A stretch of DNA of 64,000 nt from Bacillus sp. FJAT-29937. Lineage in GTDB: Bacteria > Bacillota > Bacilli > Bacillales > Cytobacillaceae. The translations under genes and the position numbers were made by a program. The stretch is from assembly GCF_001509555.1 (NCBI RefSeq), contig NZ_LMAS01000006.1, forward strand, positions 314,079 to 378,078, written 5' to 3'. Below are positions 42,374 to 53,026 of the stretch, piece after piece (position 1 is the first letter of the stretch; every line of letters starts with the position of its first letter). Under the pieces are notes generated by a model that did not search any database, was not told the origin of the DNA, and saw only the letters and a list, made by a program, of their open reading frames with translations.

Positions 42374-44503
42374 ATGAAAAAAATACTTAAATCCTTGACT
42401 TTATATCGTTCTCAAATTCTAATTTTAATTCCATTAATATTGCTTTTCTTTATGGAGTATTTAAGTAGACAAAATTTCAATTTTACAATTTCTTGGTTTT
42501 TAGAAAATCAAAGAGAAGTTTTATTAAACTACTTGTTAATACTTCAATTATTGGTGATTGTAGTGTTGGTAACAAATATGTTTTATGGGATATTTATAAT
42601 AACTGTCTCTTTAACAGTTTTCTCTTTTATTAATGGATTTAAACTAAAAATTCTGGGTCAACCAATTCTTCCAAGAGATATTTTAAGAATAAAAGAGATG
42701 GTCGATATATTACCATTGTTAATTGATTATTTATTTGTAATTCCGATTTTAGTTATCCCATTAATTATAGTGTTTTTTTTAATGAGAAAATTCATAAAGG
42801 TAAAACCATTAAATTTAGTACCAAGATTATTAATATCTGCTGTATTGGTTGTAACTTTCATAACCTTTTTTGTTTTTAAGCCTTCATTTATCGAAAAAGT
42901 TTATCAAAAATATGTTAGTTTTATTATCTGGGATCAAAAAGAAAACTATTTAACTAATGGCTTCCTTTTATCTTTTACTTCGAATATAGAAAAATCGATT
43001 ATATATACTCCGAAAGGATATTCGAAAGAAACAGTGAAATTAAACTATGAAGATAGCTTAATTATGAAACCGTCTTTTGAGGAAAAGCCAAATTTAATAA
43101 TAGTGATGAATGAATCTTTTTGGGATCCCACAGTATTGGAAAATATAGAATTCAGCAGCGATCCGATTCCGTTTTTTAGAAGTCTAAAAAAAGAAAGTAC
43201 TTCTGGTTGGTTATTATCACCTCAATTTGGTGGAGGAACAGTAAATGTTGAATTTGAAATATTAACAGGTCATTCGATTAGTTTCTTACCTTTTGGCTCA
43301 ATAGCTTTTCAACAATATATCAATAAACCCACTATGACGCTTGCTAGTATTCTTAAAAGTGAAGGTTATAGTACAGTGGGAATACATTCATATAAAGGTT
43401 GGTTTTATAATAGAGAAAATATATATAAACTTTTAGGCTTTGACTCGTTTATAAGTAGTGAATATTTTGTAGATCCAGTATATAAAGGCCCTTTTATCTC
43501 AGATATGGAAGTGTCAAAAAAAATTATTAATGAAATTGAAAGAAGAGCAGAACCATCGTTTGTATATGCTATTACAATGCAGAACCATGGTCCATATGGA
43601 AGTGCTAGGTATAAAGAAAATAATATATTAGTTAAAGCGGATATTTCGAATAGCTCAAAAGCAATGTTGGAAACTTATGCACAGGGACTGTATGATGCTG
43701 ATAGAAGTTTAGAGTTACTAATAAATTATTTTGAAAATTCTAAAGAGCCTACAGTAGTAATGTTTTTTGGTGATCATTTACCTTTATTAGGTGATGAATA
43801 TATGGTGTATAAAGAATCTCAATTTATAAGAGATGAAAATATACTAAGTCTAAATGATACAAAAAAGTTACATAGTGTTCCCTTTGTAATATGGTCTAAC
43901 TATAATAATGAATCAAAATATATAGAAAATTATAGTACGTCATTTATTGGCCCTTATCTTTTAAATGAAATGAGTATAGACCTTCCGCCATATTTTAAAT
44001 ATATTAAGACGGTTTCTGAAAAAATGCCCGGTTTATCAAAAAGTATTAATATTGATAATAAAGGAAAAATTTATAAGTCAATCCCGAACAACTATAAGAA
44101 AATGATTGATAAATATTGGTATCTACAATATGATCAATTATTTGGGAAAAGATATACTTCTGCAACTACATTTATAAATAATAATTATAACCAAGATATT
44201 ATTCCCAAAGTTGAAATAACAAAGGCGAGTATAGAGGAAGTTAGAGCAAATCAATTATTTAACCCTTGGGAGGGTGAATCAGCAATAGCAATTATGGGAG
44301 AAAACTTTATTGAAGGGTGTTCAATTTATATTAACGATAAAGAAATAAAAACTACTTTTGGTAGTAGTAATTTATTAACTGGGATTGTTCCATTGGATTT
44401 TTATAAAAAACCCGGTGAACTAATAATAGATGTTAAATTAAAGGGAAGTAGTAGTAAGATTATTGCTGAGTCAAATAAAATCACTATTCCTGTTATAGAG
44501 TAA
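42374..44503 (+). CDS. LtaS-like membrane sulfatase-fold phosphotransferase with C-terminal IPT/TIG-like domain
   Basis: ATG 42374 lies seven bases after GGAG, giving 709 residues. Four to five membrane helices (about 12-170) precede an extracellular sulfatase-fold domain: metal ligand E247 in MNESFW, nucleophile T289 in FGGGTVNVEFE, then MQNHGPY and FFGDHLP. This is the LtaS/phosphoglycerol transferase pattern. The last ~100 residues (VEITKASIEEVRA..., AIAIMGENFIEGCSIYIND) look like an IPT/TIG beta domain, unusual in LtaS proteins. Likely role: adding phosphoglycerol or another phospho-alcohol to the surface glycan. A secreted GDPD-like enzyme lies downstream and could remove it. Confidence 0.8.
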   Translation: MKKILKSLTLYRSQILILIPLILLFFMEYLSRQNFNFTISWFLENQREVLLNYLLILQLLVIVVLVTNMFYGIFIITVSLTVFSFINGFKLKILGQPILPRDILRIKEMVDILPLLIDYLFVIPILVIPLIIVFFLMRKFIKVKPLNLVPRLLISAVLVVTFITFFVFKPSFIEKVYQKYVSFIIWDQKENYLTNGFLLSFTSNIEKSIIYTPKGYSKETVKLNYEDSLIMKPSFEEKPNLIIVMNESFWDPTVLENIEFSSDPIPFFRSLKKESTSGWLLSPQFGGGTVNVEFEILTGHSISFLPFGSIAFQQYINKPTMTLASILKSEGYSTVGIHSYKGWFYNRENIYKLLGFDSFISSEYFVDPVYKGPFISDMEVSKKIINEIERRAEPSFVYAITMQNHGPYGSARYKENNILVKADISNSSKAMLETYAQGLYDADRSLELLINYFENSKEPTVVMFFGDHLPLLGDEYMVYKESQFIRDENILSLNDTKKLHSVPFVIWSNYNNESKYIENYSTSFIGPYLLNEMSIDLPPYFKYIKTVSEKMPGLSKSINIDNKGKIYKSIPNNYKKMIDKYWYLQYDQLFGKRYTSATTFINNNYNQDIIPKVEITKASIEEVRANQLFNPWEGESAIAIMGENFIEGCSIYINDKEIKTTFGSSNLLTGIVPLDFYKKPGELIIDVKLKGSSSKIIAESNKITIPVIE

Positions 44504-44626
44504 TTAAGTCTAATCAGCAATGATTCAAAATATAAATTATCTCTTAAAAGAGATGTATTGGAAATATAAAAATCATTAGATGAGTGTTTGCTATTTTATT
44601 TGTTAAGACAAAAAGGAGGAATTTAA

Positions 44627-45529
44627 TTGAAAGGAATTATTCTTGCAGGCGGTAGCGGAACACGTCTTTATCCTTCAACTAAAGTTATTTCCAAACAACT
44701 TCTACCTATTTACGATAAACCAATGATATATTATGCCCTATCGGTACTCATGTTATCTGGAATACGTGAAATTCTTATTATATCTACTCCAGAAGATACA
44801 CCTCGATTTGAGCAATTGCTTGGAAGTGGGAGTGATTTAGGTATTTCATTATCTTATGCAGTACAACCTTCTCCAAATGGAATTGCCCAAGCCTTTATAA
44901 TAGGGGAAGAGTTTATTGGGGATGATTCAGTAGCACTAATACTGGGGGATAATATATTTTATGGTCATGGTTTTACTTCTATTCTAAATAAAATAGCAAG
45001 TCGGCCAATTGGAGCTACAGTATTTGGATATAATGTAAAAGATCCTGAGCGATTTGGTGTTGTTGAATTTGATTCAAGTGGAAAAGTGCTTTCCATAGAA
45101 GAAAAACCAGTTAGACCTAAATCAAACTATGCTGTAACGGGTCTTTATTTCTATGATAACCGAGTAATAGAGATCGCGAAGTCTATTTCTCCTTCAGCAC
45201 GGGGTGAACTTGAAATCACAGATATCAATAAAGCATATTTAGATATGGGTGAACTACAGGTTGAACTATTAGGACGCGGCTTTGCTTGGTTAGATACTGG
45301 TACACATGAATCGTTATTAGAGGCATCAACATTTATTGAAACTATTGAAAAACGTCAAAGTCTAAAAGTTGCTTGTCTAGAGGAAATTGCATTTAGAAAA
45401 GGATATATTTCTGGAAAACAACTTCTAGATTTAGCTGAGCCTTTAAAAAAGAATGCTTATGGACAGTATTTAATTGATTTATACGAACGTAACGTACAAA
45501 AGGAGTTGCTATTAGTTGGAGCGCATTAA
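44627..45529 (+). CDS. rmlA: Glucose-1-phosphate thymidylyltransferase
   Basis: A 300-residue protein with TTG start after AAAGGAGG. The nucleotidyltransferase signature is [11 protein letters not shown] at 8-18, followed by [15 protein letters not shown] and ILGDNIFYG. It makes dTDP-glucose, the first step of dTDP-L-rhamnose. It is first in the tight rmlA-C-B-D operon. Confidence 0.97.
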   Translation: MKGIILAGGSGTRLYPSTKVISKQLLPIYDKPMIYYALSVLMLSGIREILIISTPEDTPRFEQLLGSGSDLGISLSYAVQPSPNGIAQAFIIGEEFIGDDSVALILGDNIFYGHGFTSILNKIASRPIGATVFGYNVKDPERFGVVEFDSSGKVLSIEEKPVRPKSNYAVTGLYFYDNRVIEIAKSISPSARGELEITDINKAYLDMGELQVELLGRGFAWLDTGTHESLLEASTFIETIEKRQSLKVACLEEIAFRKGYISGKQLLDLAEPLKKNAYGQYLIDLYERNVQKELLLVGAH

Positions 45530-46076
45530 TACTATTTTTAATGATGCCTTTTTATTAGAGCCTAAAGTTTTCGATGACCATCGTGGTTTCTTTTTAGAGA
45601 GCTATAATGAACGAGTTTTCGAAAATCTCGGCATCACTTATTCTTTCATTCAGGATAACCATTCTTTATCAGTTGAAGCAGGAACTTTAAGGGGATTGCA
45701 TTACCAACTTGAGCCTTATGCTCAAACGAAGCTTGTCCGTGCTGTTAGAGGAGCAATTTATGATGTAATCGTTGATATTCGCAAAGAATCTCCTACTTAT
45801 GGTCAATGGCAGGGTTTTATTTTAACGGAAGAAAATAAACGTCAGCTTCTTGTACCTAAGGGTTTTGCCCACGGATTCTGTACGTTAGTAAAAAATACAG
45901 AAGTAATATATAAAGTAGATAATTATTATTCAGCGGAACATGACAGAGGTATTCAATGGAACGATCCTTATTTAAATATTGATTGGCCAGTAAGAGAACC
46001 TATATTATCAGATAAGGACTCTAGGCATCCAATTTTATTAAAGGCTGGAGATACACCATTTGCATTCTCGCGGTAA
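45516..46076 (+). CDS. rmlC: dTDP-4-dehydrorhamnose 3,5-epimerase
   Basis: A 186-residue cupin with TTG start ten bases after AAAGGAG, overlapping rmlA by 14 bp. Motifs are [20 protein letters not shown] and KGFAHGFC, with the catalytic His in HRG/LHYQ context. Third step towards dTDP-L-rhamnose. Confidence 0.96.
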   Translation: MERINTIFNDAFLLEPKVFDDHRGFFLESYNERVFENLGITYSFIQDNHSLSVEAGTLRGLHYQLEPYAQTKLVRAVRGAIYDVIVDIRKESPTYGQWQGFILTEENKRQLLVPKGFAHGFCTLVKNTEVIYKVDNYYSAEHDRGIQWNDPYLNIDWPVREPILSDKDSRHPILLKAGDTPFAFSR

Positions 46077-46088
46077 AGGAGCTTAATA

Positions 46089-47108
46089 ATGAAAGTATTA
46101 ATCACCGGAGGAGCTGGCTTTATTGGCAGCAACTTTGTTCACTATATGGTAAAGAAATATCCTGAGTACACTGTCATAAACTTGGATTCATTAACATATG
46201 CAGGGAACCTTGAGACATTAAAAAAGGTTGAAGAAGAACCAAATTATCATTTTATACATGGAGATATCACAAACCATGAATTGATTGATTCTATTTTTCA
46301 TAACGGAATTGATACTGTTATTAATTTTGCTGCAGAATCTCATGTGGATCGCAGTATTACTGATCCCGGAATCTTTGTTAAAACAAATATACTAGGTACA
46401 CAAGTACTGTTAGATGCAGCAAAAAAATATGGCGTAAAAAAATATGTACAGATTTCTACGGATGAGGTCTACGGTACTTTGGGAGAATCAGGTTACTTTA
46501 CGGAAGAAACACCATTAGCACCTAATAGTCCATATAGTGCTAGTAAAGCTGGGGCAGATTTGCTTGTACGCGCATATCATGAAACTTTTGGGTTGCCAGT
46601 CAATATTACACGATGTTCTAATAATTATGGACCGTATCATTTTCCAGAGAAGTTAATACCATTAATGATTTTAAATGCACTAAAAGATAAGCCCCTTCCT
46701 GTATATGGGGATGGATTAAACATTCGAGATTGGCTACATGTAGAAGATCACTGTAGCGCGATTGATTTAGTTCTTCGTAAAGGCGTTGATGGGGAGGTTT
46801 ATAATGTTGGTGGTCATAATGAACGGACAAACATTGACGTTGTAAAATCAATTCTCCTGCATTTAGATAAACCAGATTCACTCATAAGATTTGTTGAAGA
46901 TCGACTCGGGCATGATCGACGGTACGCAATTGATGCGACCAAACTTAGAACACAGCTTGGCTGGGAGCCAAAATATACATTTGAAACAGGTTTAAGACAA
47001 ACGATTGATTGGTATTTGGAAAATCGCTCTTGGTGGGAAAATATCCTTTCAGGTAATTATCAAAATTATTATAAAAAGCAGTATGAAGAAAAGTTAGGGA
47101 ATAGCTGA
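46089..47108 (+). CDS. rmlB: dTDP-glucose 4,6-dehydratase
   Basis: A 339-residue short-chain dehydrogenase with GGAGFIGSNF at 7-16, the catalytic STDEVYG and YSASKAGAD (Y-x3-K), and NNYGPYHFPEKLIP. Second step towards dTDP-L-rhamnose. The stop overlaps the rmlD start (TGATG). Confidence 0.97.
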   Translation: MKVLITGGAGFIGSNFVHYMVKKYPEYTVINLDSLTYAGNLETLKKVEEEPNYHFIHGDITNHELIDSIFHNGIDTVINFAAESHVDRSITDPGIFVKTNILGTQVLLDAAKKYGVKKYVQISTDEVYGTLGESGYFTEETPLAPNSPYSASKAGADLLVRAYHETFGLPVNITRCSNNYGPYHFPEKLIPLMILNALKDKPLPVYGDGLNIRDWLHVEDHCSAIDLVLRKGVDGEVYNVGGHNERTNIDVVKSILLHLDKPDSLIRFVEDRLGHDRRYAIDATKLRTQLGWEPKYTFETGLRQTIDWYLENRSWWENILSGNYQNYYKKQYEEKLGNS

Positions 47109-47953
47109 TGAAAATTGTCATCACCGGAGCAAATGGTCAACTAGGTCAAGAGTTGGTTCAGCAGCTACAGCAAACTTCATTTACTATTTATGCTTTTACA
47201 AAAAATGATTTGGATATTACGGACACAGAAAATGTACAAAAGGTGATTGGAGAAATTCAACCTCATGTTATTATCAATGCAGCAGCTTATACGAAGGTAG
47301 ACTTAGCAGAGACAGAGGAAGAACTAGCGTTCATTGTTAATGGATTTGCACAGCGTAATTTAGCAGTAGCTGCTGAAAAGGTAGGAGCTAAAATTTGTTA
47401 TGTAAGCACGGATTATGTATTTGATGGAGAATCGTCCACACCATATGGAGAATATGAAACATGTAAGCCTTTAGGGGTTTACGGAAAATCTAAATATGTT
47501 GGGGAGCAGCTTACACAATCTTTAAGTTCCAAATATTTTATTGTCAGAACAGCTTGGGTATATGGGGAGTATGGTCCAAACTTTGTGAAGACAATGATAA
47601 AACTTGCCGAAGACCGAAATGAAATTGGTGTTGTACATGATCAAGTGGGATCACCAACATATACTGTTGATTTGGCTGAATTCATTATTAAATTAATTCA
47701 AACTGATAAATTTGGCATTTATCATGCTACAAATAGTGGCACATGTTCATGGTATGAGTTTGCAAAGGCCATATTTGAGGGATTAGGTTTGGATACAAAA
47801 GTAAATCCATTAACTTCTGATCGATTTTCTCGTCCAGCGGCGAGACCGAGTTATTCTGTCCTTGATAATATGGCTTTAAGAGTCAACGGGTTTCCTCAAT
47901 TACGTCATTGGAAAGAAGGATTATCCACCTTTTTAAATAATCTCAAAAAATAA
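47108..47953 (+). CDS. rmlD: dTDP-4-dehydrorhamnose reductase
   Basis: A 281-residue protein with GANGQLGQELV at 7-17, INAAAYTKVD, STDYVFDG, YGKSKYVGE and RTAWVYG. It performs the last step, giving dTDP-L-rhamnose for the surrounding transferases. Confidence 0.96.
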   Translation: MKIVITGANGQLGQELVQQLQQTSFTIYAFTKNDLDITDTENVQKVIGEIQPHVIINAAAYTKVDLAETEEELAFIVNGFAQRNLAVAAEKVGAKICYVSTDYVFDGESSTPYGEYETCKPLGVYGKSKYVGEQLTQSLSSKYFIVRTAWVYGEYGPNFVKTMIKLAEDRNEIGVVHDQVGSPTYTVDLAEFIIKLIQTDKFGIYHATNSGTCSWYEFAKAIFEGLGLDTKVNPLTSDRFSRPAARPSYSVLDNMALRVNGFPQLRHWKEGLSTFLNNLKK

Positions 47954-47981
47954 CAATCTTTTACAGATTGTTATTTTTTTT
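47951..47981 (+). terminator. Terminator of the rmlACBD operon
   Basis: AACAATCT/AGATTGTT forms an 8-bp stem followed by ATTTTTTTT. Confidence 0.85.
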
Positions 47982-48034
47982 ATATAAAGGTATGATAATT
48001 TAGGTGAAATGAATTATTAGATAGGAGTTTCATA

Positions 48035-48994
48035 ATGCCTACTGTAAGTGTGCAGATCGTTACTTTTAATAGTGAAGAAGTTATAAAGAATTGTCTGGAT
48101 TCAGTGTTCAACCAAAGTTTCCCTCTTAAAGAGGTGATTATTGTTGATAATCAATCAAGTGATCAAACTCTTAATGTGGTTAGTGCCTTTGATAATGTCA
48201 CTCTAATTAAGAATAATATTAATAGGGGATTTGCTGGGGGCCATAATCTAGGGATAAATCAAACTAATTCAGACTATATATTAGTTCTAAATCCAGATGT
48301 TATCTTAAACAAAGATTATATCAAAAGTATTATTGAAGAGATGGAGTATAATAAGAAAATTGGGTTAGCGACTGGGAAACTTTATAGAAATTTCAATGGT
48401 CAAATTTTAGACAGCACTGGGATAATAATAAAGAAAAACCGACGTGCTTTTGATAGAGGTTCGGGGGAATTTGATCAAGGCCAATATGACCAATTAAAAG
48501 ATATTTTTGGAGTATCGGGAGCGGCAGCAATGTACCGTCGAAAAATGATAGAAGATGTTTCAATAGACGGTCAATTTTTTGATGAAACTTTTTTTGCTTA
48601 TAAAGAAGATGTCGATGTTAGTTGGCGGGCACAATTATTAGGTTGGAAAAGTTTATTTGTTCCGGGGGCTATCGCAGTACACAGTAGGGGTTGGCAAGAA
48701 GAAAAGAAGAGATCGCATGTACCTTTATTTATTAGACAGAAATCTTATATAAATAGATATTTCTGCATATTAAAAAATGACGTAATTTCTCGTTTTGTTT
48801 GTCACTTCCCGATTATTATCGTATATGAAATCCTTAGTTTTGCTTATGCAGTTTTAAAGGAAAGAGAGATATTCTCTGCTTGGAGAAGCTTTATAACGGA
48901 ATATAAGGCAATGAAACAAAAAAGGAAGTTTGTCATGAATAAAAGAAAATCATCAAACAAACATATATATTCATACTTTAAAGGTATTTGGTGA
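48035..48994 (+). CDS. GT2 glycosyltransferase (rhamnosyltransferase-like)
   Basis: A 319-residue protein with the GT-A core: VSVQIVTFNSEEVI, VDNQSSDQT, NRGFAGGHNLG and LNPDV, then GVSGAAAMYRR and ETFFAYKEDVDVSWR. These match WbbL/RfbN-like rhamnosyltransferases. A hydrophobic segment near residue 250 may tether it to the membrane. Start ATG after AGGAG. Confidence 0.88.
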   Translation: MPTVSVQIVTFNSEEVIKNCLDSVFNQSFPLKEVIIVDNQSSDQTLNVVSAFDNVTLIKNNINRGFAGGHNLGINQTNSDYILVLNPDVILNKDYIKSIIEEMEYNKKIGLATGKLYRNFNGQILDSTGIIIKKNRRAFDRGSGEFDQGQYDQLKDIFGVSGAAAMYRRKMIEDVSIDGQFFDETFFAYKEDVDVSWRAQLLGWKSLFVPGAIAVHSRGWQEEKKRSHVPLFIRQKSYINRYFCILKNDVISRFVCHFPIIIVYEILSFAYAVLKEREIFSAWRSFITEYKAMKQKRKFVMNKRKSSNKHIYSYFKGIW

Positions 48995-49011
48995 AATGAG
49001 GATTTCTTTAA

Positions 49012-49872
49012 ATGGATGTTAGTATTATAATTGTCAATTACAATACAAAAAAGTTAACTACTGAATGTATTCAGTCAATCTATCATTCTAATACGTCTTG
49101 TCAATTTGAAATTATTTTGATTGATAATAACTCTACAGATGGAACAGTAGAGGCCATTAGAGGTACATTTCCTAATATAGAGGTAGTTGCAAATAAAGAT
49201 AATGTAGGATTCTCTAAAGCGAACAATCAAGCGATAAATTTGTCGAAAGGTCGCTATATTTTACTGTTAAATTCTGATACAATAGTAAAAAATGGGACAA
49301 TAGACACAATGGTTCAATTTATGGATAAGCATGAGGATATAGGTGCTAGTGGCTGTAAAGTAGTCCTACCTGATGGTTCGTTAGATAAAGCTTGCCATCG
49401 CGGATTTCCAACGCCTGCTGCATCATTTTATTATATGAGTGGATTGGCTAGAAGATATCCTACAATTCCACGATTTAATGGATACCATTTAGGGCATTTA
49501 AATATGAACAAGACTCATGAGATTGATTGTTTAGTAGGTGCCTTTATGCTCGTAAGAAGAGAGGCCATAGTGCAGGTTGGATTATTGGATGAAAATTTCT
49601 TTATGTATGGGGAAGATATAGATTGGTGTTATCGAATAAAAGAAGTAGGCTGGAAAATATTTTATTATCCACATGTGGAAATTATTCATTATAAAGGTGC
49701 CAGCAGCCGCAAAAAGCCTTTTAAAATTGTTTATGAGTTTCATAGAGCCATGTATTTATTTCATAGAAAACATTATTCAAAAAAGTACTCTTTTCTTGTC
49801 AACACAGCAGTATATGCTGGTATTGGCTTAAAGTTAAGTGTAGCTTGTTTGAGGAATATAACAAAAAAATAA
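49012..49872 (+). CDS. GT2 glycosyltransferase
   Basis: A 286-residue protein with VSIIIVNYNTKKL, IDNNSTDGT, NVGFSKANNQ and LLNSDT, then VGAFMLVRREA and FFMYGEDIDWCYR. It is close in type to the preceding gene, and both may add rhamnose residues (WsaC/WsaD-like). A C-terminal hydrophobic stretch is present. Confidence 0.88.
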   Translation: MDVSIIIVNYNTKKLTTECIQSIYHSNTSCQFEIILIDNNSTDGTVEAIRGTFPNIEVVANKDNVGFSKANNQAINLSKGRYILLLNSDTIVKNGTIDTMVQFMDKHEDIGASGCKVVLPDGSLDKACHRGFPTPAASFYYMSGLARRYPTIPRFNGYHLGHLNMNKTHEIDCLVGAFMLVRREAIVQVGLLDENFFMYGEDIDWCYRIKEVGWKIFYYPHVEIIHYKGASSRKKPFKIVYEFHRAMYLFHRKHYSKKYSFLVNTAVYAGIGLKLSVACLRNITKK

Positions 49873-49891
49873 AAGCTTAATGGTGATTATT

Positions 49892-51283
49892 ATGATTCGG
49901 GGAAAAGAAAAATTTATTACAAAAATTTATGCAGGAATTGATTTTATCTTTATTCAGTTTGCTTTTATTCTTGCATGGATTTTGCGGTTTAATGAGGGGA
50001 AGTCGTCTACTCATTTACCACTCTCAGATTATTGGTTTTGGGGAATCATCTACGGTTTTTCATTTATTCTAATTGCTACTATAAGTACATTATACATGCC
50101 TAAAAGAAAAGCGAAATTTGCTACTGAATTGGCTAAGCTTTTTCAGGCACATCTTTTCAGCATATTTATTTTGCTAAGTGTACTTTATACTGTTAAATCC
50201 GTGGATATATCACGGTTATTCCTGTTTGTGTTTTTTATGTTAGCTGTTTTTTGTACTGCTTTTTATCGTTATTTTGTAAAACAATCTTTACGATATTTTC
50301 GAATAAAAGGGTTTAATAAGCAGTTCATTTTAATTGCAGGAGCTGGTAAAGTAGGGAAGAATTATTACCAAATCATCCAGAGACATCCTGAATTTGGACT
50401 TGAAGTGGTCGGATTCTTAGATGATTATTGTACACAACTTGAAGACGACTATGAACCTATTCTTGGGAAGTTAAATGAACTCAATAAGGTCTTATCTAGT
50501 AAACTAATTGATGAAGTTATCATAGCCTTACCGTTAATTGTTTATCCGAAATATAAAGAGATTATTGCTGTTTGTGAAAAGGCGGGAGTTCGTGTTTCCA
50601 TTATCCCAGACTTCTATGATATTTTACCAGCTACTCCCTACTTCCAAAGATTTGGTGACCTGCCTATAATTGGAATTAGAGATGTACCTCTTGATGATGC
50701 TTATAATCAAATATTTAAGAGAGTTTTTGATGTCGTGTTTGCTTTAGTAGCAATCATTCTGTCCTCTCCGGTTATGTTTATCACGGCAATCGTTATCAAA
50801 TTGACTTCACAAGGTCCGATACTTTTTAAACAAGAACGAGTCGGTTTAAATAGACGAACATTTTATATGTATAAATTCCGTTCTATGAAGCATATGCCTA
50901 AATCACAGTCAGACACTCAATGGACAACCGAAAATGATCCAAGGAGAACAAAATTTGGCAGCTTTTTAAGGAAGACTAGCTTAGATGAATTGCCTCAGTT
51001 CTTTAATGTGTTAAAGGGTGAGATGAGTGTCGTAGGACCAAGACCTGAACGACCATACTTCGTGGATCAATTTAAAGAGGAGGTTCCGAAATATATGATT
51101 AAACATCATGTCCGACCGGGGATCACAGGTTGGGCACAAGTATCCGGGCTAAGAGGGGATACCTCTATTGCAGATCGTATTGAGCATGATTTGTTTTATA
51201 TTGAGCATTGGACGATCCTATTTGATTTAAAGATTATTTATAAAACAGTTTTAAATGGTTTTGTTAATCGGAACGCATATTAA
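49892..51283 (+). CDS. Undecaprenyl-phosphate sugar-1-phosphate transferase (WsaP/WbaP-like initiating enzyme)
   Basis: I prefer ATG 49892 (GGTGA upstream), giving 463 residues. Four N-terminal membrane helices (about 10-125) precede a Rossmann-like middle domain (ILIAGAGKVGKNYY). The C-terminal bacterial sugar transferase domain has FKRVFDVVFALVAIILSSP, KFRSM, TSLDELPQFFNVLKGEMSVVGPRPERP and the terminal GITGWAQVSGLRG. It starts glycan assembly by loading the first sugar phosphate on undecaprenyl phosphate, the role of WsaP in Geobacillus S-layer glycosylation. Confidence 0.92.
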   Translation: MIRGKEKFITKIYAGIDFIFIQFAFILAWILRFNEGKSSTHLPLSDYWFWGIIYGFSFILIATISTLYMPKRKAKFATELAKLFQAHLFSIFILLSVLYTVKSVDISRLFLFVFFMLAVFCTAFYRYFVKQSLRYFRIKGFNKQFILIAGAGKVGKNYYQIIQRHPEFGLEVVGFLDDYCTQLEDDYEPILGKLNELNKVLSSKLIDEVIIALPLIVYPKYKEIIAVCEKAGVRVSIIPDFYDILPATPYFQRFGDLPIIGIRDVPLDDAYNQIFKRVFDVVFALVAIILSSPVMFITAIVIKLTSQGPILFKQERVGLNRRTFYMYKFRSMKHMPKSQSDTQWTTENDPRRTKFGSFLRKTSLDELPQFFNVLKGEMSVVGPRPERPYFVDQFKEEVPKYMIKHHVRPGITGWAQVSGLRGDTSIADRIEHDLFYIEHWTILFDLKIIYKTVLNGFVNRNAY

Positions 51284-51718
51284 AGGGCCGCCACAACCTT
51301 ATGGTGGCCTTTAATTTATGTGATAAAATATTTAAGTAATATTTTTGTTTGGTGGAGTAGTTATGTAAACAATATTATAGCAATGCAATATATTAACTAT
51401 AAAGGTTTAGAAGATAAATAATTACGAGAAGATGCCTCCTTTTTGGTTCTTTGAAATAATATTATTTGTATCTCTGCCTATACTAATTAATTTTTGAAAG
51501 ATAAATAGATACAGAATAAAGGAAGGGATAATGGGGGTGTTATTCCCACCCCTAAATAATAAGAATAATAGGATCTAATATTAATTTCTGGAGGGATTTA
51601 TGTCCAAATTGAAAATTACTTTCATAAGTTGAATTTATTATAATTTAGTAAATTTATTTTCTTAATTTTGATAGGACTTTTTTAATAATTGATACTGATT
51701 GAAAAGGAGATTCTAAAA
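51284..51718. other. Intergenic region with terminator
   Basis: AAAGGGCCGCCAC/GGTGGCCTTT just after the stop is a likely terminator (51283-51312). The rest is very AT-rich and shows no gene. Confidence 0.65.
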
Positions 51719-52861
51719 TTGAACAATAAGGTAAAGGTTTTAACAATATTCGGAACAAGGCCAGAAGCAATAAAGATGGCACCATTAGTTTTAGAATTAA
51801 ATAAATATCCCCAATTCATAGAATCATATGTTGCTGTAACTGCACAACATAGAGAAATGTTGGACCAGGTTCTAGATGTTTTTAGTATTAAACCAGATTT
51901 TGATCTCGATATTATGAAGAATCGCCAAACATTAATAGATGTAACAACGCGTTCTTTAGAGGGACTGGATAGAGTATTGAAAGAATTAATGCCAGACTTA
52001 GTGCTAGTTCATGGCGATACATCAACAACTTTTGTAGCTAGTCTAGCGGCGTATTATAATCAAATTTCAGTAGGTCATGTTGAGGCTGGGCTTCGGACAT
52101 GGAATAAATACTCCCCTTTTCCTGAAGAAATGAACAGACAATTAACCGGTGTTATAGCTGATCTCCACTTTGCTCCAACTATCAAGTCAAAGGAAAACTT
52201 AGTTAATGAAAATAAAAATCCAAATTCAATTTATATTACGGGAAACACAGCGATTGATGCCTTAAAGACAACCATTAATAATAATTATAAACATGAAGTG
52301 CTCGAAAAAGTAGGCAATGATAGATTGCTCCTTTTAACTGCACATCGACGAGAAAACATAGGTACTCCTATGAGAAATATGTTTAGGGCAATTAAAAGGC
52401 TCTTGGCAGAACATAATGATTTGCAAGTGGTTTATCCAGTTCATTTAAATCCCGCTGTAAGAGAAGTTGCTATTGAGGAATTAGGGGATGATGGTAGAAT
52501 ACACTTAATAGAACCTTTAGGTGTTATTGACTTTCATAACATTGCATCAAAGTCATATCTGATTTTAACTGATTCTGGTGGAGTTCAAGAAGAGGCTCCA
52601 TCTTTAGGGGTCCCAGTTCTTGTGTTAAGGGACACTACGGAAAGACCAGAAGGGATAGAGGCTGGTACCTTAAAATTAGCCGGGACTGAGGAAGAAAATA
52701 TCTTCAATTACACAAATGAGTTGCTAAGAGATAATCGAAAATACGAATTAATGGCTAAAGCAGCTAATCCATATGGAGATGGGAAGGCTTCTTATCGTAT
52801 TGTACAAGCTATCCTTCATTATTTTGGGAAAATTGATAATGCTCCTACTCCATTTCAATAG
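51719..52861 (+). CDS. wecB: UDP-N-acetylglucosamine 2-epimerase (non-hydrolysing)
   Basis: The TTG at 51719, nine bases after AAGGAGA, gives 380 residues. Motifs are LTIFGTRPEAIKMAP, HGDTSTTFVASL, GHVEAGLRT, PFPEEMNRQL, TAHRREN and TDSGGVQEEAP. It converts UDP-GlcNAc to UDP-ManNAc, a precursor of secondary wall polymers, including the kind that SbsC-type S-layer proteins bind, and of linkage units. Confidence 0.95.
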   Translation: MNNKVKVLTIFGTRPEAIKMAPLVLELNKYPQFIESYVAVTAQHREMLDQVLDVFSIKPDFDLDIMKNRQTLIDVTTRSLEGLDRVLKELMPDLVLVHGDTSTTFVASLAAYYNQISVGHVEAGLRTWNKYSPFPEEMNRQLTGVIADLHFAPTIKSKENLVNENKNPNSIYITGNTAIDALKTTINNNYKHEVLEKVGNDRLLLLTAHRRENIGTPMRNMFRAIKRLLAEHNDLQVVYPVHLNPAVREVAIEELGDDGRIHLIEPLGVIDFHNIASKSYLILTDSGGVQEEAPSLGVPVLVLRDTTERPEGIEAGTLKLAGTEEENIFNYTNELLRDNRKYELMAKAANPYGDGKASYRIVQAILHYFGKIDNAPTPFQ

Positions 52862-52981
52862 GATATTACAGAAGGGTTGTGACATATAGAAATATTCAAA
52901 AATATATTAAGGAAATAGTGTAAATGATGTTTATATGTTAAAAATGTAATAGTACGGTTTAATAATAAAAATATAAACTGG

Positions 52982-53012
52982 GGCTGCCGCTTTTATGGCA
53001 GCCTTATTTATT
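52982..53012 (+). terminator. Terminator upstream of galE
   Basis: GGCTGCC/GGCAGCC with a short loop is followed by TTATTTATT. Confidence 0.65.
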
Positions 53013-53026
53013 GAGGTGAAATTAGG

